In this document: piece after piece, positions 1 to 7,040 of the stretch
How positions within the stretch are numbered: the first letter of the stretch is position 1
Layout: every line of letters begins with the position of its first letter
Source: Bacteroidales bacterium UBA1736
GTDB lineage: Bacteria > Bacteroidota > Bacteroidia > Bacteroidales > UBA932
Reading direction: 5' to 3'
Assembly: GCA_002315825.1 (NCBI GenBank)
Contig: DCIC01000033.1
Location: forward strand, 7,547-21,410
Length of the DNA stretch: 13,864 nucleotides
The notes under the pieces: model-generated
Told to the model about the DNA's origin: nothing
Seen by the model: only the letters and a program-made list of their open reading frames with translations
The model's database searches: none
Translations under genes and position numbers: made by a program

Positions 1-1715
1 CGAGCAGGAACGCGGAACTCATAATTGTCAGGGTCTTCCTTCTCCATCACTCCTTCGAGAGTTGTGTAATGTTTGTATAGAACACCGTCCTTGGGAGAAT
101 ATGACTTTACGTTTCCATAGGAGAGGCGGCAAGTCATATTTGCATCAGGGTAAGAAGGCTGTCCCTTCTCCCATTCAAGAAGACCTGCGGTGAAAGCCTT
201 TCTGTCATTGTCAAATTGCTGCCTGTCGGATTCATTGACTGCAGATCTGAAGATAAGGATTTTATCCTTGATCTTTCCTAAGAGTATGAATGCGGGATCA
301 AGGTCCAGATCAACTCCCGAGGCTTTTGCAGTCTCGAATTTTTCCGCTGAGGTGAATACGCTCTTCTCGAACAACTCATCAAGGCTCTTTTCTGACAGGT
401 CCACGCTGATCTTATCCTCGGGATTGACATTGTCAAGATAGTGTTTTACAAGAGCGGAGGCTTCTTTTCTGTCCAAAGCGCAATTGTAGTCTTTATAGAC
501 GGAAGAGTTCCTTGACTGCGAGAAGCCGAGAAGCTCTATTTTCAGCAGGGTTTCTGAGAGCAGAGTGTAGGCGCAGTCCACTGCCGAGAATTTATTGATA
601 TAACTGTCAATGTTTTCCAGAGCGCCACCGTAGGCTTTTGTGCGTTTCTTCGAATCGGATACCCACTTTGTGAAGTCAGCCTCTTTCTGAGTCTCTCTTT
701 CGATTACTTGAAGCTTTTTGAATGCCTCTTTCTCTCCTTGCCATTTCTTCCATCCGTTGGATGATCCTGCATATTTGCTTGCATATTGGAGATTGACAAC
801 AGGGTCAGCCATCCTTGCCTCCCACATTACATCCTGACGTACTGTGCGGGCAGCGATACGGATATCGTTGAGGTCAAGCATATGCTGGAGCTGGGAGGCT
901 GTCATAAATCTCTGAGTGCTTCCGGGATATCCCATAATCATCGCAAAGTCTCCATCTTTGAATCCTTTCAGAGAGACTTTGAGAGACTGCTTGGGAGTAA
1001 GTGGCTTGTTGTCCGCAGAATACTCGGCGGGCTCATTGTCAGCTCCTGCATAGACTCTGAACATTGAGAAGTCGCAGGTATGGCGGGGCCACATCCAGTT
1101 GTCTGTATCTCCTCCGAACTTTCCTGAAGATGAGGGGGGTGCACCGACAAAGCGGACATCTTTGTAGATCTTGGAAATGATGAGGTAGAATACATTGTTG
1201 TTGTAGAAGCTGGTCACTTCTGCGATGCAGTTGGGATTGTCCTCAACGGCCTTTTTTTCGATGGACTCGATAAATGCTTCCATCTCCTGCTCGGAATCGT
1301 TGTGCTTGTTGACCATATCAGTGACATCGGTCATGCTCTGAAGGAAACGGACAGTAAGGCCGGGTACCGGAAGTTCTTGACCTCTGTTCATTGCCCAATA
1401 ACCATCCTCGAGATAATTATGCTCGGGGGTGGAAAGTCTCTGGATAGAACTGTATCCGCAGTGGTGGTTTGTGACAAGCAGGCCTTCATCCGAGATGATT
1501 TCAGCGGTACAGCCCCCACCGAACTGTACAATTGCGTCTTTGATGGAAGAATGATTGACACTGTAAATCTGGTCTGCCGAGAGGCGGCAGCCCAGATCCG
1601 CCATTGCCTTTTCATTCATTTTCTGAAGGAGGGGCAGAAGCCACATTCCTTCATCTGCTTTTGCGCTTCCGGCCAGAAGGACCAGAGCGGCCAGTGTGAA
1701 AAGTACTTTTTTCAT
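1..1715 (-). CDS. S46-family dipeptidyl-peptidase (DPP7/DPP11-like), C-terminus outside window
   Basis: The minus strand is open from ATG at 1715-1713 to the window edge, giving 571 residues of a family usually about 700-720 long. It starts with a signal peptide (MKKVLFTLAALVLLAGSAKA, then DEGMW), so the enzyme should act in the periplasm or outer membrane. The S46 signature TNHHCGY places the catalytic His at residue 85. The GGDTDNWMWPRH stretch leads to the catalytic Asp at 215. The catalytic Ser and the residue that separates DPP7 from DPP11 specificity, both near residues 650-675 in Porphyromonas enzymes, lie beyond the edge, so substrate preference cannot be read. The family removes dipeptides from peptide N-termini and supports peptide-based growth. 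It starts 21 bases after rnhB and is probably cotranscribed with it. Oddity: the usual HTGDF around the catalytic Asp reads HTCDF here. Confidence 0.93.
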   Translation of the reverse strand, partial: MKKVLFTLAALVLLAGSAKADEGMWLLPLLQKMNEKAMADLGCRLSADQIYSVNHSSIKDAIVQFGGGCTAEIISDEGLLVTNHHCGYSSIQRLSTPEHNYLEDGYWAMNRGQELPVPGLTVRFLQSMTDVTDMVNKHNDSEQEMEAFIESIEKKAVEDNPNCIAEVTSFYNNNVFYLIISKIYKDVRFVGAPPSSSGKFGGDTDNWMWPRHTCDFSMFRVYAGADNEPAEYSADNKPLTPKQSLKVSLKGFKDGDFAMIMGYPGSTQRFMTASQLQHMLDLNDIRIAARTVRQDVMWEARMADPVVNLQYASKYAGSSNGWKKWQGEKEAFKKLQVIERETQKEADFTKWVSDSKKRTKAYGGALENIDSYINKFSAVDCAYTLLSETLLKIELLGFSQSRNSSVYKDYNCALDRKEASALVKHYLDNVNPEDKISVDLSEKSLDELFEKSVFTSAEKFETAKASGVDLDLDPAFILLGKIKDKILIFRSAVNESDRQQFDNDRKAFTAGLLEWEKGQPSYPDANMTCRLSYGNVKSYSPKDGVLYKHYTTLEGVMEKEDPDNYEFRVPA

Positions 1716-1736
1716 ACGTATCTATAATTAATTGTT

Positions 1737-2339
1737 TCAAAATAAAACAGGTTCCAACTCCTTGGGGTGGAAGCTTTTCCTGTGGTGTATGCTCATCCCG
1801 TATCGGCGTATGGCCTCGATATGTTCTTTTGTGGGGTATCCCATATTTTTGTCCCATCCGTATTGGGGATATTCAAGGGCCAGGGTTCTCATATAATCGT
1901 CCCTATAGGTCTTTGCGAGGACTGAGGCAGCGGCGATACTTGCATAGGTGGCATCTCCGTGGACTACGGTGGTGAAGCTGAACCCATCGAAAGGCTTGAA
2001 TCTGTTCCCGTCCACGAGAAGGTGTCCGGGTCTGAGTTTCAATTGCCGGACTGCTCTCTGCATTGCGAGTATCGAAGCGTTCAGAATGTTTATCCTGTCA
2101 ATCTCTTCCGGACTCACACTGACTACTGCCCAGGACAGTGCCTGTTCCTGAATCAGTGGTCTGAGACTTTCCCTCGCCTTGGCAGTCATCTTTTTTGAAT
2201 CGTTGAGCAGAGGATGGTGGAAATCTTCCGGGAGGATGACGGCAGAGGCAAAGACGGGTCCTGCGAGGGGCCCGCGCCCGGCCTCATCGCATCCGGCTTC
2301 AATCCTGCCGGCAACCATATAAGGCTTCAATTCGTTCAT
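1737..2339 (-). CDS. rnhB: Ribonuclease HII
   Basis: A complete 200-residue RNase HII, normal length for the family. It cleaves RNA in RNA-DNA hybrids, including single ribonucleotides misincorporated in genomic DNA, using Mg2+ or Mn2+ in the cytoplasm. The family signature GCDEAGRGPLAGPV supplies D18 and E19. D110 in LLVDGNRF and D129 in HGDATYASIAAAS complete the likely four-carboxylate site. The SVLAKTYRD segment (139-147) and the C-terminal MSIHHRKSFHP are also typical. The ATG at 2339 is preferred over Met8 because the LKPY segment before IEAGCDEAG resembles the N-terminus I recall for Bacteroides RnhB. That start lies only five bases after the T-tract of a strong terminator, so how it is transcribed is unclear. 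The S46 peptidase follows in the same direction. Confidence 0.96.
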   Translation of the reverse strand: MNELKPYMVAGRIEAGCDEAGRGPLAGPVFASAVILPEDFHHPLLNDSKKMTAKARESLRPLIQEQALSWAVVSVSPEEIDRINILNASILAMQRAVRQLKLRPGHLLVDGNRFKPFDGFSFTTVVHGDATYASIAAASVLAKTYRDDYMRTLALEYPQYGWDKNMGYPTKEHIEAIRRYGMSIHHRKSFHPKELEPVLF

Positions 2340-2343
2340 CTTT

Positions 2344-2376
2344 CAAAAACCCCGCACCTGAAAAGCAGGTGCGAGG
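2344..2376 (-). terminator. Intrinsic terminator after the DUF1080 gene
   Basis: Read on the minus strand, an 11-bp stem (2376-2366 with 2360-2350, one G-U pair) closes a 5-base CTTTT loop and runs into five T residues (2349-2345). It lies 25 bases after the DUF1080 stop codon and ends the leftward oxidoreductase-DUF1080 unit. The T-tract ends five bases before the rnhB start codon, so it could also limit read-through into rnhB. On the plus strand the stem has no T-tract. Confidence 0.85.
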
Positions 2377-2400
2377 CCTTGTCTGTAAAATCAAGAATGA

Positions 2401-3123
2401 TTAGAGTTCTTTGATCTTGATGTTCTTGAAGAATACTTCGTGGCCGTGGTCCTGGATAAGAATATGCCCCTTCTCGAAATTGCCGAAGCCGGGATAGATC
2501 TTATATTTGCTGCACTGTACCAGAGCGTTGAACATCTGGTTGTTTCTGTCATAAGAAACGATTTTTACGCCATTGAGCCAATGCTCCACGTGGTTGCCGT
2601 CAACAATGACCTTTGCGGTGTTGAATTTGTTGATGTCAAATCCCGCCTCTTCTTTGTCGGCGCGGATGAGGTCATATAGTGAACCGAGTGTTCGGTTACC
2701 GTTCACTCCCAGCTTTGCATCGGGATGACGGATGTCATCAAGAATCTGGAATTCACAGCCGATGGATGAACCGCTGGACTCGAGATCTGTCTGGACGAAA
2801 TACTTGATACCGCTGTTGGCACCTTCCGTGATTTTGAAATCCACGGTGAGAATGAAATTCTTGTATTCCTTTACAGTGATGATATCTCCTCCATTGGCAG
2901 CTTCTCCGCCGCCACCGTCTTCTACGACGAGCATCCCGTCAGCAATGTGCCATCCCTTGTCGGGGAAAGCGTCGCCCTTGGCACTGATCCATCCTTCGGT
3001 GGTCTTTCCATCCCAGAGGAGTTTCCAGCCATCTTTGATTTCTGCCTTTGTGAGGGTGTTGTCCTGCGCTCCTGCGGTGCATCCGATGAGGGCCAGGGCC
3101 ATAATAATGATATATTTCTTCAT
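2401..3123 (-). CDS. DUF1080 lipoprotein, probable 3-keto-glycoside hydrolase
   Basis: A 240-residue protein of the DUF1080 (PF06439) concanavalin-like fold, now linked to hydrolysis of 3-keto-disaccharides and 3-keto-glucosides. The start was moved to ATG 3123-3121: an upstream in-frame ATG at 3162 would lie inside the preceding gene and put extra residues ahead of a good lipoprotein signal. From 3123 the N-terminus is MKKYIIIMALALIGC, with lipobox LIGC and acylated Cys15. Family features in order are GWKLLWDGK (32-40), WHIADGMLVVE (58-68), GANSGIKYF (101-109), FQILDD (125-130), HVEHWLNG (178-185) and QDHG..VFFKNIKI near the end. It starts 14 bases after the oxidoreductase stop, so the pair is an operon: the dehydrogenase would oxidise a glycoside at C3 and this enzyme cleave the labile product. 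The chemistry is inferred from characterised Bacteroides relatives. Substrate is unknown. Confidence 0.88.
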   Translation of the reverse strand: MKKYIIIMALALIGCTAGAQDNTLTKAEIKDGWKLLWDGKTTEGWISAKGDAFPDKGWHIADGMLVVEDGGGGEAANGGDIITVKEYKNFILTVDFKITEGANSGIKYFVQTDLESSGSSIGCEFQILDDIRHPDAKLGVNGNRTLGSLYDLIRADKEEAGFDINKFNTAKVIVDGNHVEHWLNGVKIVSYDRNNQMFNALVQCSKYKIYPGFGNFEKGHILIQDHGHEVFFKNIKIKEL

Positions 3124-3137
3124 TTGTCTATGTAGCA

Positions 3138-4571
3138 TTAAAGTTTGTAATAATCTTCCCAACCCTTTCTTGGAGGCAGACCTGCGAGCAGAGCTGAAGC
3201 GAAAGGATCACCGATGACTTCCTTGGTGTTGCGGTCAAACTTGAATCCGTGACCGAGTCTCTGTGCAATGACACCGAGGTTGAATACCTGGCTGAGAGGT
3301 CCTGCAACCTCAAATCTTGAGCGTGCGACTTCTTTACCCATACAAGCCAGAAGGAAGTTTGACCAATGGTCTGAAGTGCTCTTGGGTACTTCTGGAAGCT
3401 TGTTGGCCATATCCTTTGCAGCCTCTTCAGGAATGATGCTGAGGGTCGAACCGTGTGAGCCACCCTTGAAGATGAGATCCTTTGAGTAGATTTCCTTGCC
3501 GGGGTTGAGCTTGCTGGGCTTGAGCATTCCTCCGTTGACTGTAGGAACGTCGGAGCTGATCTCGCTTGTGCCGTATCCTGCAGGGACCTCAGGGATGTTG
3601 TCCAGACCGTCGTACCAGGTTATGTCGCAGGAAGGCATTTCTCCTCTGCGGGGGAAACGGAACTTCAAAGTGGTGGACATAGGGAAGAAGAAGTTGTTGT
3701 GGCCGTCTGCGCGCAGAAGCTCCACTTCGTAAGGAAGGCCGAGGTCGAGGAACTCGTGGACGGTGTCGATGAGGTGAGCACCCCAATCTCCCAGAGCACC
3801 CATACCGAAGTCATACCAGCAGCGCCAGTTTCCGCGGTGGTATTTGTCGCTGTATTCGTGATAGAGCTGACTCATATGCCACAGATCCCAGTCCAATGTC
3901 GAGGGGATTGGCTCTGCCTCGGGATATCTTGAAATATTGGGATCCCATTTGTGCCAGCGGCGGTCATTGTTCATATGGGCGGTGACAGCTGTCACGTCCT
4001 TGATGATACCGGCATCCAGCCAAGCCTTGAACTGGAAATAATTGCCTTCGGAATGACCCTGGTTACCCATCTGGGTTACAACTTCGGGGTGCATCTTTGC
4101 TGCCTGGATGAGCAGCTCGTTCTCCATAAAGGTGCGCCCGAGAGGCTTTTCGCAATATACGTGGATACCTTCCTTGATTGCGCGCATCGCGATGGGGAAG
4201 TGAGAGAAATCAGGTGTTGCAACGAATACGGCCTCGATCTCCTTGCCCATTTCATCGAACATCTTTCTGAAATCTTTGTATCTCTTGGCCTTTGGATATT
4301 TGGCCATTACTTTTTGGGTATGCTCGGCTCCCATATCCACGTCACACAGCGCAACGACGTTGGCAAGGCCGGTGGCTGCAACGGCGGCTTCATCTTCAGC
4401 CCCGCGGAATCCGATACCTATGAGTGCGACATTCACTTTCCCGTTCGCCCCAACTACGGGCTTTGCAGAGGTGCTGGAGGTGAATGCCTTGACGGGACTT
4501 TCAAGTCCTTCGACTGCGAGAGCTGCTGCAGCTGCCCCTGCGGTCTTGATAAAGGTTCTTCTGGTTAACAT
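3138..4571 (-). CDS. Tat-exported Gfo/Idh/MocA oxidoreductase, probable glycoside 3-dehydrogenase
   Basis: A 477-residue NAD(P)-dependent oxidoreductase with a twin-arginine signal: TRRTFIK (3-9) followed by an alanine-rich hydrophobic core. It should fold with its cofactor in the cytoplasm and be exported. The Rossmann fold shows GIGFRG (52-57, GxGxxG), and the family EKP motif is at 141-143 (YCEKPLGRT). The C-terminal half carries WYDFGMGALGDWGAHLIDT (252-270), whose GDWG.H..D pattern is the usual catalytic region of this exported subfamily. Relatives include GH109-type glycosidases and Bacteroides enzymes that oxidise sugars to 3-keto sugars with tightly bound NAD. The DUF1080 partner downstream favours the second role. 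It is first gene of the leftward unit, with a candidate promoter at 4608-4639 and an inverted repeat over it. Exact substrate cannot be told. Confidence 0.88.
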   Translation of the reverse strand: MLTRRTFIKTAGAAAAALAVEGLESPVKAFTSSTSAKPVVGANGKVNVALIGIGFRGAEDEAAVAATGLANVVALCDVDMGAEHTQKVMAKYPKAKRYKDFRKMFDEMGKEIEAVFVATPDFSHFPIAMRAIKEGIHVYCEKPLGRTFMENELLIQAAKMHPEVVTQMGNQGHSEGNYFQFKAWLDAGIIKDVTAVTAHMNNDRRWHKWDPNISRYPEAEPIPSTLDWDLWHMSQLYHEYSDKYHRGNWRCWYDFGMGALGDWGAHLIDTVHEFLDLGLPYEVELLRADGHNNFFFPMSTTLKFRFPRRGEMPSCDITWYDGLDNIPEVPAGYGTSEISSDVPTVNGGMLKPSKLNPGKEIYSKDLIFKGGSHGSTLSIIPEEAAKDMANKLPEVPKSTSDHWSNFLLACMGKEVARSRFEVAGPLSQVFNLGVIAQRLGHGFKFDRNTKEVIGDPFASALLAGLPPRKGWEDYYKL

Positions 4572-4607
4572 AATTATGTGTTGTTTAATAGAATTCTTTT
4601 ATTTCAG

Positions 4608-4639
4608 TAAAAGTACATATTATTAGTCAAACCAACAAA
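4608..4639 (-). promoter_or_regulatory. Candidate Bacteroides-type promoter for the oxidoreductase-DUF1080 unit
   Basis: On the minus strand TTTG (4639-4636) is followed after 20 bases by TACTTTTA (4615-4608), one mismatch from the TAnnTTTG -7 consensus. The spacing suits Bacteroides sigma-ABfr promoters. Transcription would start near 4600, leaving a leader of about 30 bases. The prediction rests on motif and spacing only. Confidence 0.5.
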
Positions 4640-4651
4640 ATAATTGACTAA
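4623..4651. repeat. 8-bp perfect inverted repeat, candidate operator
   Basis: TTAGTCAA (4623-4630) and TTGACTAA (4644-4651) are perfect reverse complements separated by 13 bases, so arm centres are 21 bases apart, two helical turns. The repeat sits in the 89-base region between the divergent units. It spans the predicted leftward -33 element and ends nine bases before the GTG of the ApbE-like gene. This suits a dimeric regulator acting on both arms. No regulator gene lies in the window. Confidence 0.5.
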
Positions 4652-4660
4652 CTTGCGGGG

Positions 4661-5467
4661 GTGTCTGAAAAGGAAGAATATTGGCCGGAGCACAGGGTCT
4701 TTCACGCAGCAGCATCCAACGTAATGGGGACTGTTCTGGATTTTGTTGTCTGTGGGGAGTCTGAGGAAAAAGTGTCTGAGCTGTGGAAAACCCTTTACTC
4801 ACGTGCCCGCGTACTGGATTCTTGTCTCAACAGATTCAAGCCGGACAGTGAAGTGTCCCGATTCAATTCTCTTCCCGAAGGGGCGGTGATGGAGTGCAGC
4901 AGAGACCTGTCAGAGATTCTGGCGGTCTCGCTTGATTACAACAGAAGGACGGGGGGACTTTTTGATGTCACGAAGGGAAAGGCGGCTCAGCTGTCATTTG
5001 ATCGGGGGCATTTGATAAGCAAATTCTCGCCCGGGGTGAGTCTGGATTTCGGGGGCATTGCCAAGGGGTACCTGCTCGCCCTTGTCAAGGAAATGCTCGG
5101 GCAGGGAGGGGTTGCCGATGCTTTTGTCAATTTCGGCTGCAGTTCCATTCTTGCGATGGGGCACCATCCTTTCGGAGACTGCTGGAAAGTGAGCCCGGAG
5201 TTTGACAGGACTGTGGAGTTCAACCTCAGAGACACATCCCTTTCTCTTTCAGGCAATCAGGATGGATACTGCGGAAGCATTGTCAATCCTCTGACGGGGG
5301 AGAGAATGATGGATGCTCTGGTCAGGGTCGTGGAAAGTGAGGACCCTCTTGAAGCGGAGGTGCTCAGTACGGTGCTGTGCATATCCGATTCTCAAAGTTC
5401 AGAGCGGTTTTTGAAAGAATTCAGAATAACTAATTATTACACATATGACAGAGGAAAAAGGAATTGA
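4661..5467 (+). CDS. Divergent ApbE-family protein (FAD:protein FMN transferase-like)
   Basis: A 268-residue ApbE-fold protein. Canonical members move FMN from FAD onto a Thr or Ser of a target protein. Recognisable segments are MGT (22-24), a cluster like the SxFN motif (66-69, SRFN), FDVTKG (101-106), DFGGIAKGY (129-137), NPLTG (209-213) and an AEVLST segment (232-237). Several canonical positions differ: the GGD after VN.G is GCSS, STSG is SLSG, the His of the HI.P motif is replaced (GSIVNP), and the ADALAT metal-site Asp is Glu233. No signal peptide is visible, unlike the exported ApbE of many bacteria. The start is GTG at 4661, since a stop lies in frame at 4649-4651 and the next Met is residue 22, inside a conserved motif. 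It overlaps the next gene by 23 bases, implying coupled expression. No DxxTGA[ST] flavinylation site was seen in neighbours, so the target is unknown. Confidence 0.75.
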   Translation: MSEKEEYWPEHRVFHAAASNVMGTVLDFVVCGESEEKVSELWKTLYSRARVLDSCLNRFKPDSEVSRFNSLPEGAVMECSRDLSEILAVSLDYNRRTGGLFDVTKGKAAQLSFDRGHLISKFSPGVSLDFGGIAKGYLLALVKEMLGQGGVADAFVNFGCSSILAMGHHPFGDCWKVSPEFDRTVEFNLRDTSLSLSGNQDGYCGSIVNPLTGERMMDALVRVVESEDPLEAEVLSTVLCISDSQSSERFLKEFRITNYYTYDRGKRN

Positions 5468-6764
5468 TGTCGGATTACGGCAGTTTATTAAAAATCTCGG
5501 CTATGTTGCGGGCGGTGCGACACTGCTTGCTTCTGCTCCCTGGCTTACATCCTGTACGCCGGAAAAATTGGAGGAGATAGGAAAACAGAAGGCGCGCATC
5601 GGCTTGATAGGAAGTGGGTCCAGAGGACAATACCATATCCATAATCTGCTTCAGATTCCCCACGCGGAATTGGTTGCCATATGTGATATCTATCAGCCCA
5701 ATCTGGATGCCGCTCTGGCTCTGTGTCCGGGGGCAAAGACTTTTTCCGATTATCACAAGCTGTTGGAAGACAAAGATATCGATGGCGTGATAATAGCCAC
5801 TCCCCTGAGTTTCCACGCTTCTATGACCCTTGATGCTCTTGCGGCGGGAAAACACGTCTTCTGTGAGAAGGCGATGGCATTGACTCTTGATGATTGCAAG
5901 AGAGTGTATCAGGAATATCAGAATACGGACAGGGCCTTGTTCTATTGTATGCAGAGAATGTATGACGAGAAATACATCAAGGCAATGAAGATGATTCAGG
6001 ACGGACTGATAGGAGATGTTGTAGGTATGCGCTGTCATTGGTTCCGCAATGCCGATTGGCGCAGGGAGGTACCTTCTCCGGAATATGAAAGGATGATCAA
6101 CTGGAGGCTCTATAAAGAATACTCGGGCGGACTGATGACCGAACTTGGAAGCCATCAGTTGGAGGTATGCAACTGGGCTATACATAAGATGCCCACATAC
6201 ATCACAGGCCTTGGAGACATAGTTTTCTGGAAGGATTCCCGGGAAGTATATGATAGCGTGAGTGTGACTTATGGATATGCGGACGGCAGGAAGATTACTT
6301 ACGAGTCTTTGATTTCCAATAAGTTCAACGGAATGGAGGAACAGATTCTGGGAAGTATGGGAACTATGGATCTGTCCAGGGGAGTCTATTATTTGGAAGA
6401 TGACAATATGGTGCCCGGAATGAGGAAACTGATGGATGAAATCAAGACAGGAGTCTTTGCTTCAATCCCTACCGCCGGTCCCAGCTGGAGGCCTGAACTG
6501 AGGTCCGCATATGTACCCCATCCAGTAATGGAAGGCGGATTCGGGGTGACCAGCGGAGAGAGTATGATCGGTGCGGTCAAAGATGGGTCCGATGTAATAC
6601 TTTCGGCATTCTGCCAGTCCTGCATAACAGGCGAAAAAGCCAAGGATGTGGTTGAGGAGGCATATTGTTCCACTGCCCTCTGCCTGCTGGGCAACGAGGC
6701 GATGGACCGGAAGATGGTCCTGACTTTCCCTGACGAGTATAAGATCCCATATATGAAATTCTAG
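5445..6764 (+). CDS. Exported Gfo/Idh/MocA oxidoreductase, lipoprotein-like
   Basis: A 439-residue NAD(P)-binding oxidoreductase. The Rossmann motif GSGSRG is at 56-61. The usual EKP reads EKA (141-143, FCEKAMALT). GGLMTELGSHQLE (228-240) holds His237, the likely catalytic-region His. The N-terminus looks like a Tat lipoprotein signal, GLRQFIK then a hydrophobic run to lipobox LTSC (34-37), but the first Arg of the pair is Leu11. It is distinct from the oxidoreductase across the divergent region in length and motifs, so the locus has two non-redundant members. In Bacteroides 3-keto-glycoside clusters paired oxidoreductases of this kind occur. One may oxidise the glycoside and another reduce the released 3-keto sugar or act on a different substrate, though this assignment is inference. 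It overlaps the ApbE-like gene and is followed five bases later by a small membrane protein gene. Confidence 0.85.
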   Translation: MTEEKGIDVGLRQFIKNLGYVAGGATLLASAPWLTSCTPEKLEEIGKQKARIGLIGSGSRGQYHIHNLLQIPHAELVAICDIYQPNLDAALALCPGAKTFSDYHKLLEDKDIDGVIIATPLSFHASMTLDALAAGKHVFCEKAMALTLDDCKRVYQEYQNTDRALFYCMQRMYDEKYIKAMKMIQDGLIGDVVGMRCHWFRNADWRREVPSPEYERMINWRLYKEYSGGLMTELGSHQLEVCNWAIHKMPTYITGLGDIVFWKDSREVYDSVSVTYGYADGRKITYESLISNKFNGMEEQILGSMGTMDLSRGVYYLEDDNMVPGMRKLMDEIKTGVFASIPTAGPSWRPELRSAYVPHPVMEGGFGVTSGESMIGAVKDGSDVILSAFCQSCITGEKAKDVVEEAYCSTALCLLGNEAMDRKMVLTFPDEYKIPYMKF

Positions 6765-6769
6765 CAGAG

Positions 6770-7000
6770 ATGAAAGATATTGTTATTACCGGTCGAATTG
6801 TTAAGAGAGAGTTGTATGTCCTTCTCGCTTGTTTCATTGTCGGAGTCCTGACCAATCTGGGAGCTATCATATTTTACCACCGTCCGTTCACTGAGCTTTT
6901 CTCCCAGATCGGATATGTGGTCGTTTTCAGCGTCATTCTATATTTCCTGCTTTGGATTGTGAGACTTGTCGCTTTGCTTATCAAGCGAATAGTCAAGTAA
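6770..7000 (+). CDS. Small two-helix membrane protein of unknown function
   Basis: A 76-residue protein starting five bases after the oxidoreductase stop, so probably translated from the same message. Two hydrophobic segments, about 14-36 and 46-70, are joined by a short loop containing YHRPFTE. Lys and Arg cluster at both ends (GRIVKRE, IKRIVK), predicting both termini in the cytoplasm and a periplasmic loop. I recognise no catalytic motif or named family. The position at the end of a glycoside-oxidation unit suggests an accessory role at the inner membrane, but the sequence does not show it. Confidence 0.72.
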   Translation: MKDIVITGRIVKRELYVLLACFIVGVLTNLGAIIFYHRPFTELFSQIGYVVVFSVILYFLLWIVRLVALLIKRIVK

Positions 7001-7009
7001 GCCACAGTA

Positions 7010-7040
7010 TTGTATATGTGTTAATTTTTGTTTAGATTTG
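7010..7040 (+). promoter_or_regulatory. Candidate Bacteroides-type promoter of the EF-G2-like gene
   Basis: TTG (7010-7012) is followed after 20 bases by TAGATTTG (7033-7040), an exact match to TAnnTTTG. Transcription would start near 7047, giving a leader of about 50 bases. A CACA/TGTG inverted repeat (7003-7006, 7017-7020, 10-base spacer) overlaps the -33 element, and a hairpin at 7047-7064 lies at the predicted transcript start. These two extras are short and could be chance. Confidence 0.6.

Noticed and set aside
1302..1727. Open frame of 141 codons on the plus strand
   Set aside because: It lies antisense to the signal peptide and catalytic-His region of the S46 peptidase, which has clear family motifs; the frame has none.
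3124..3162. Upstream ATG start for the DUF1080 gene at 3162
   Set aside because: It would overlap the preceding oxidoreductase and bury the lipoprotein signal. ATG at 3123 gives a standard lipobox N-terminus.
3951..4568. Open frame of 205 codons on the plus strand
   Set aside because: It is fully antisense to the Tat-exported oxidoreductase. Its Cys/His-rich translation is a by-product of the sense codons.
5475..6185. Open frame of 236 codons on the minus strand
   Set aside because: It is antisense to the second oxidoreductase, with no recognisable domain and no ribosome site or promoter of its own.
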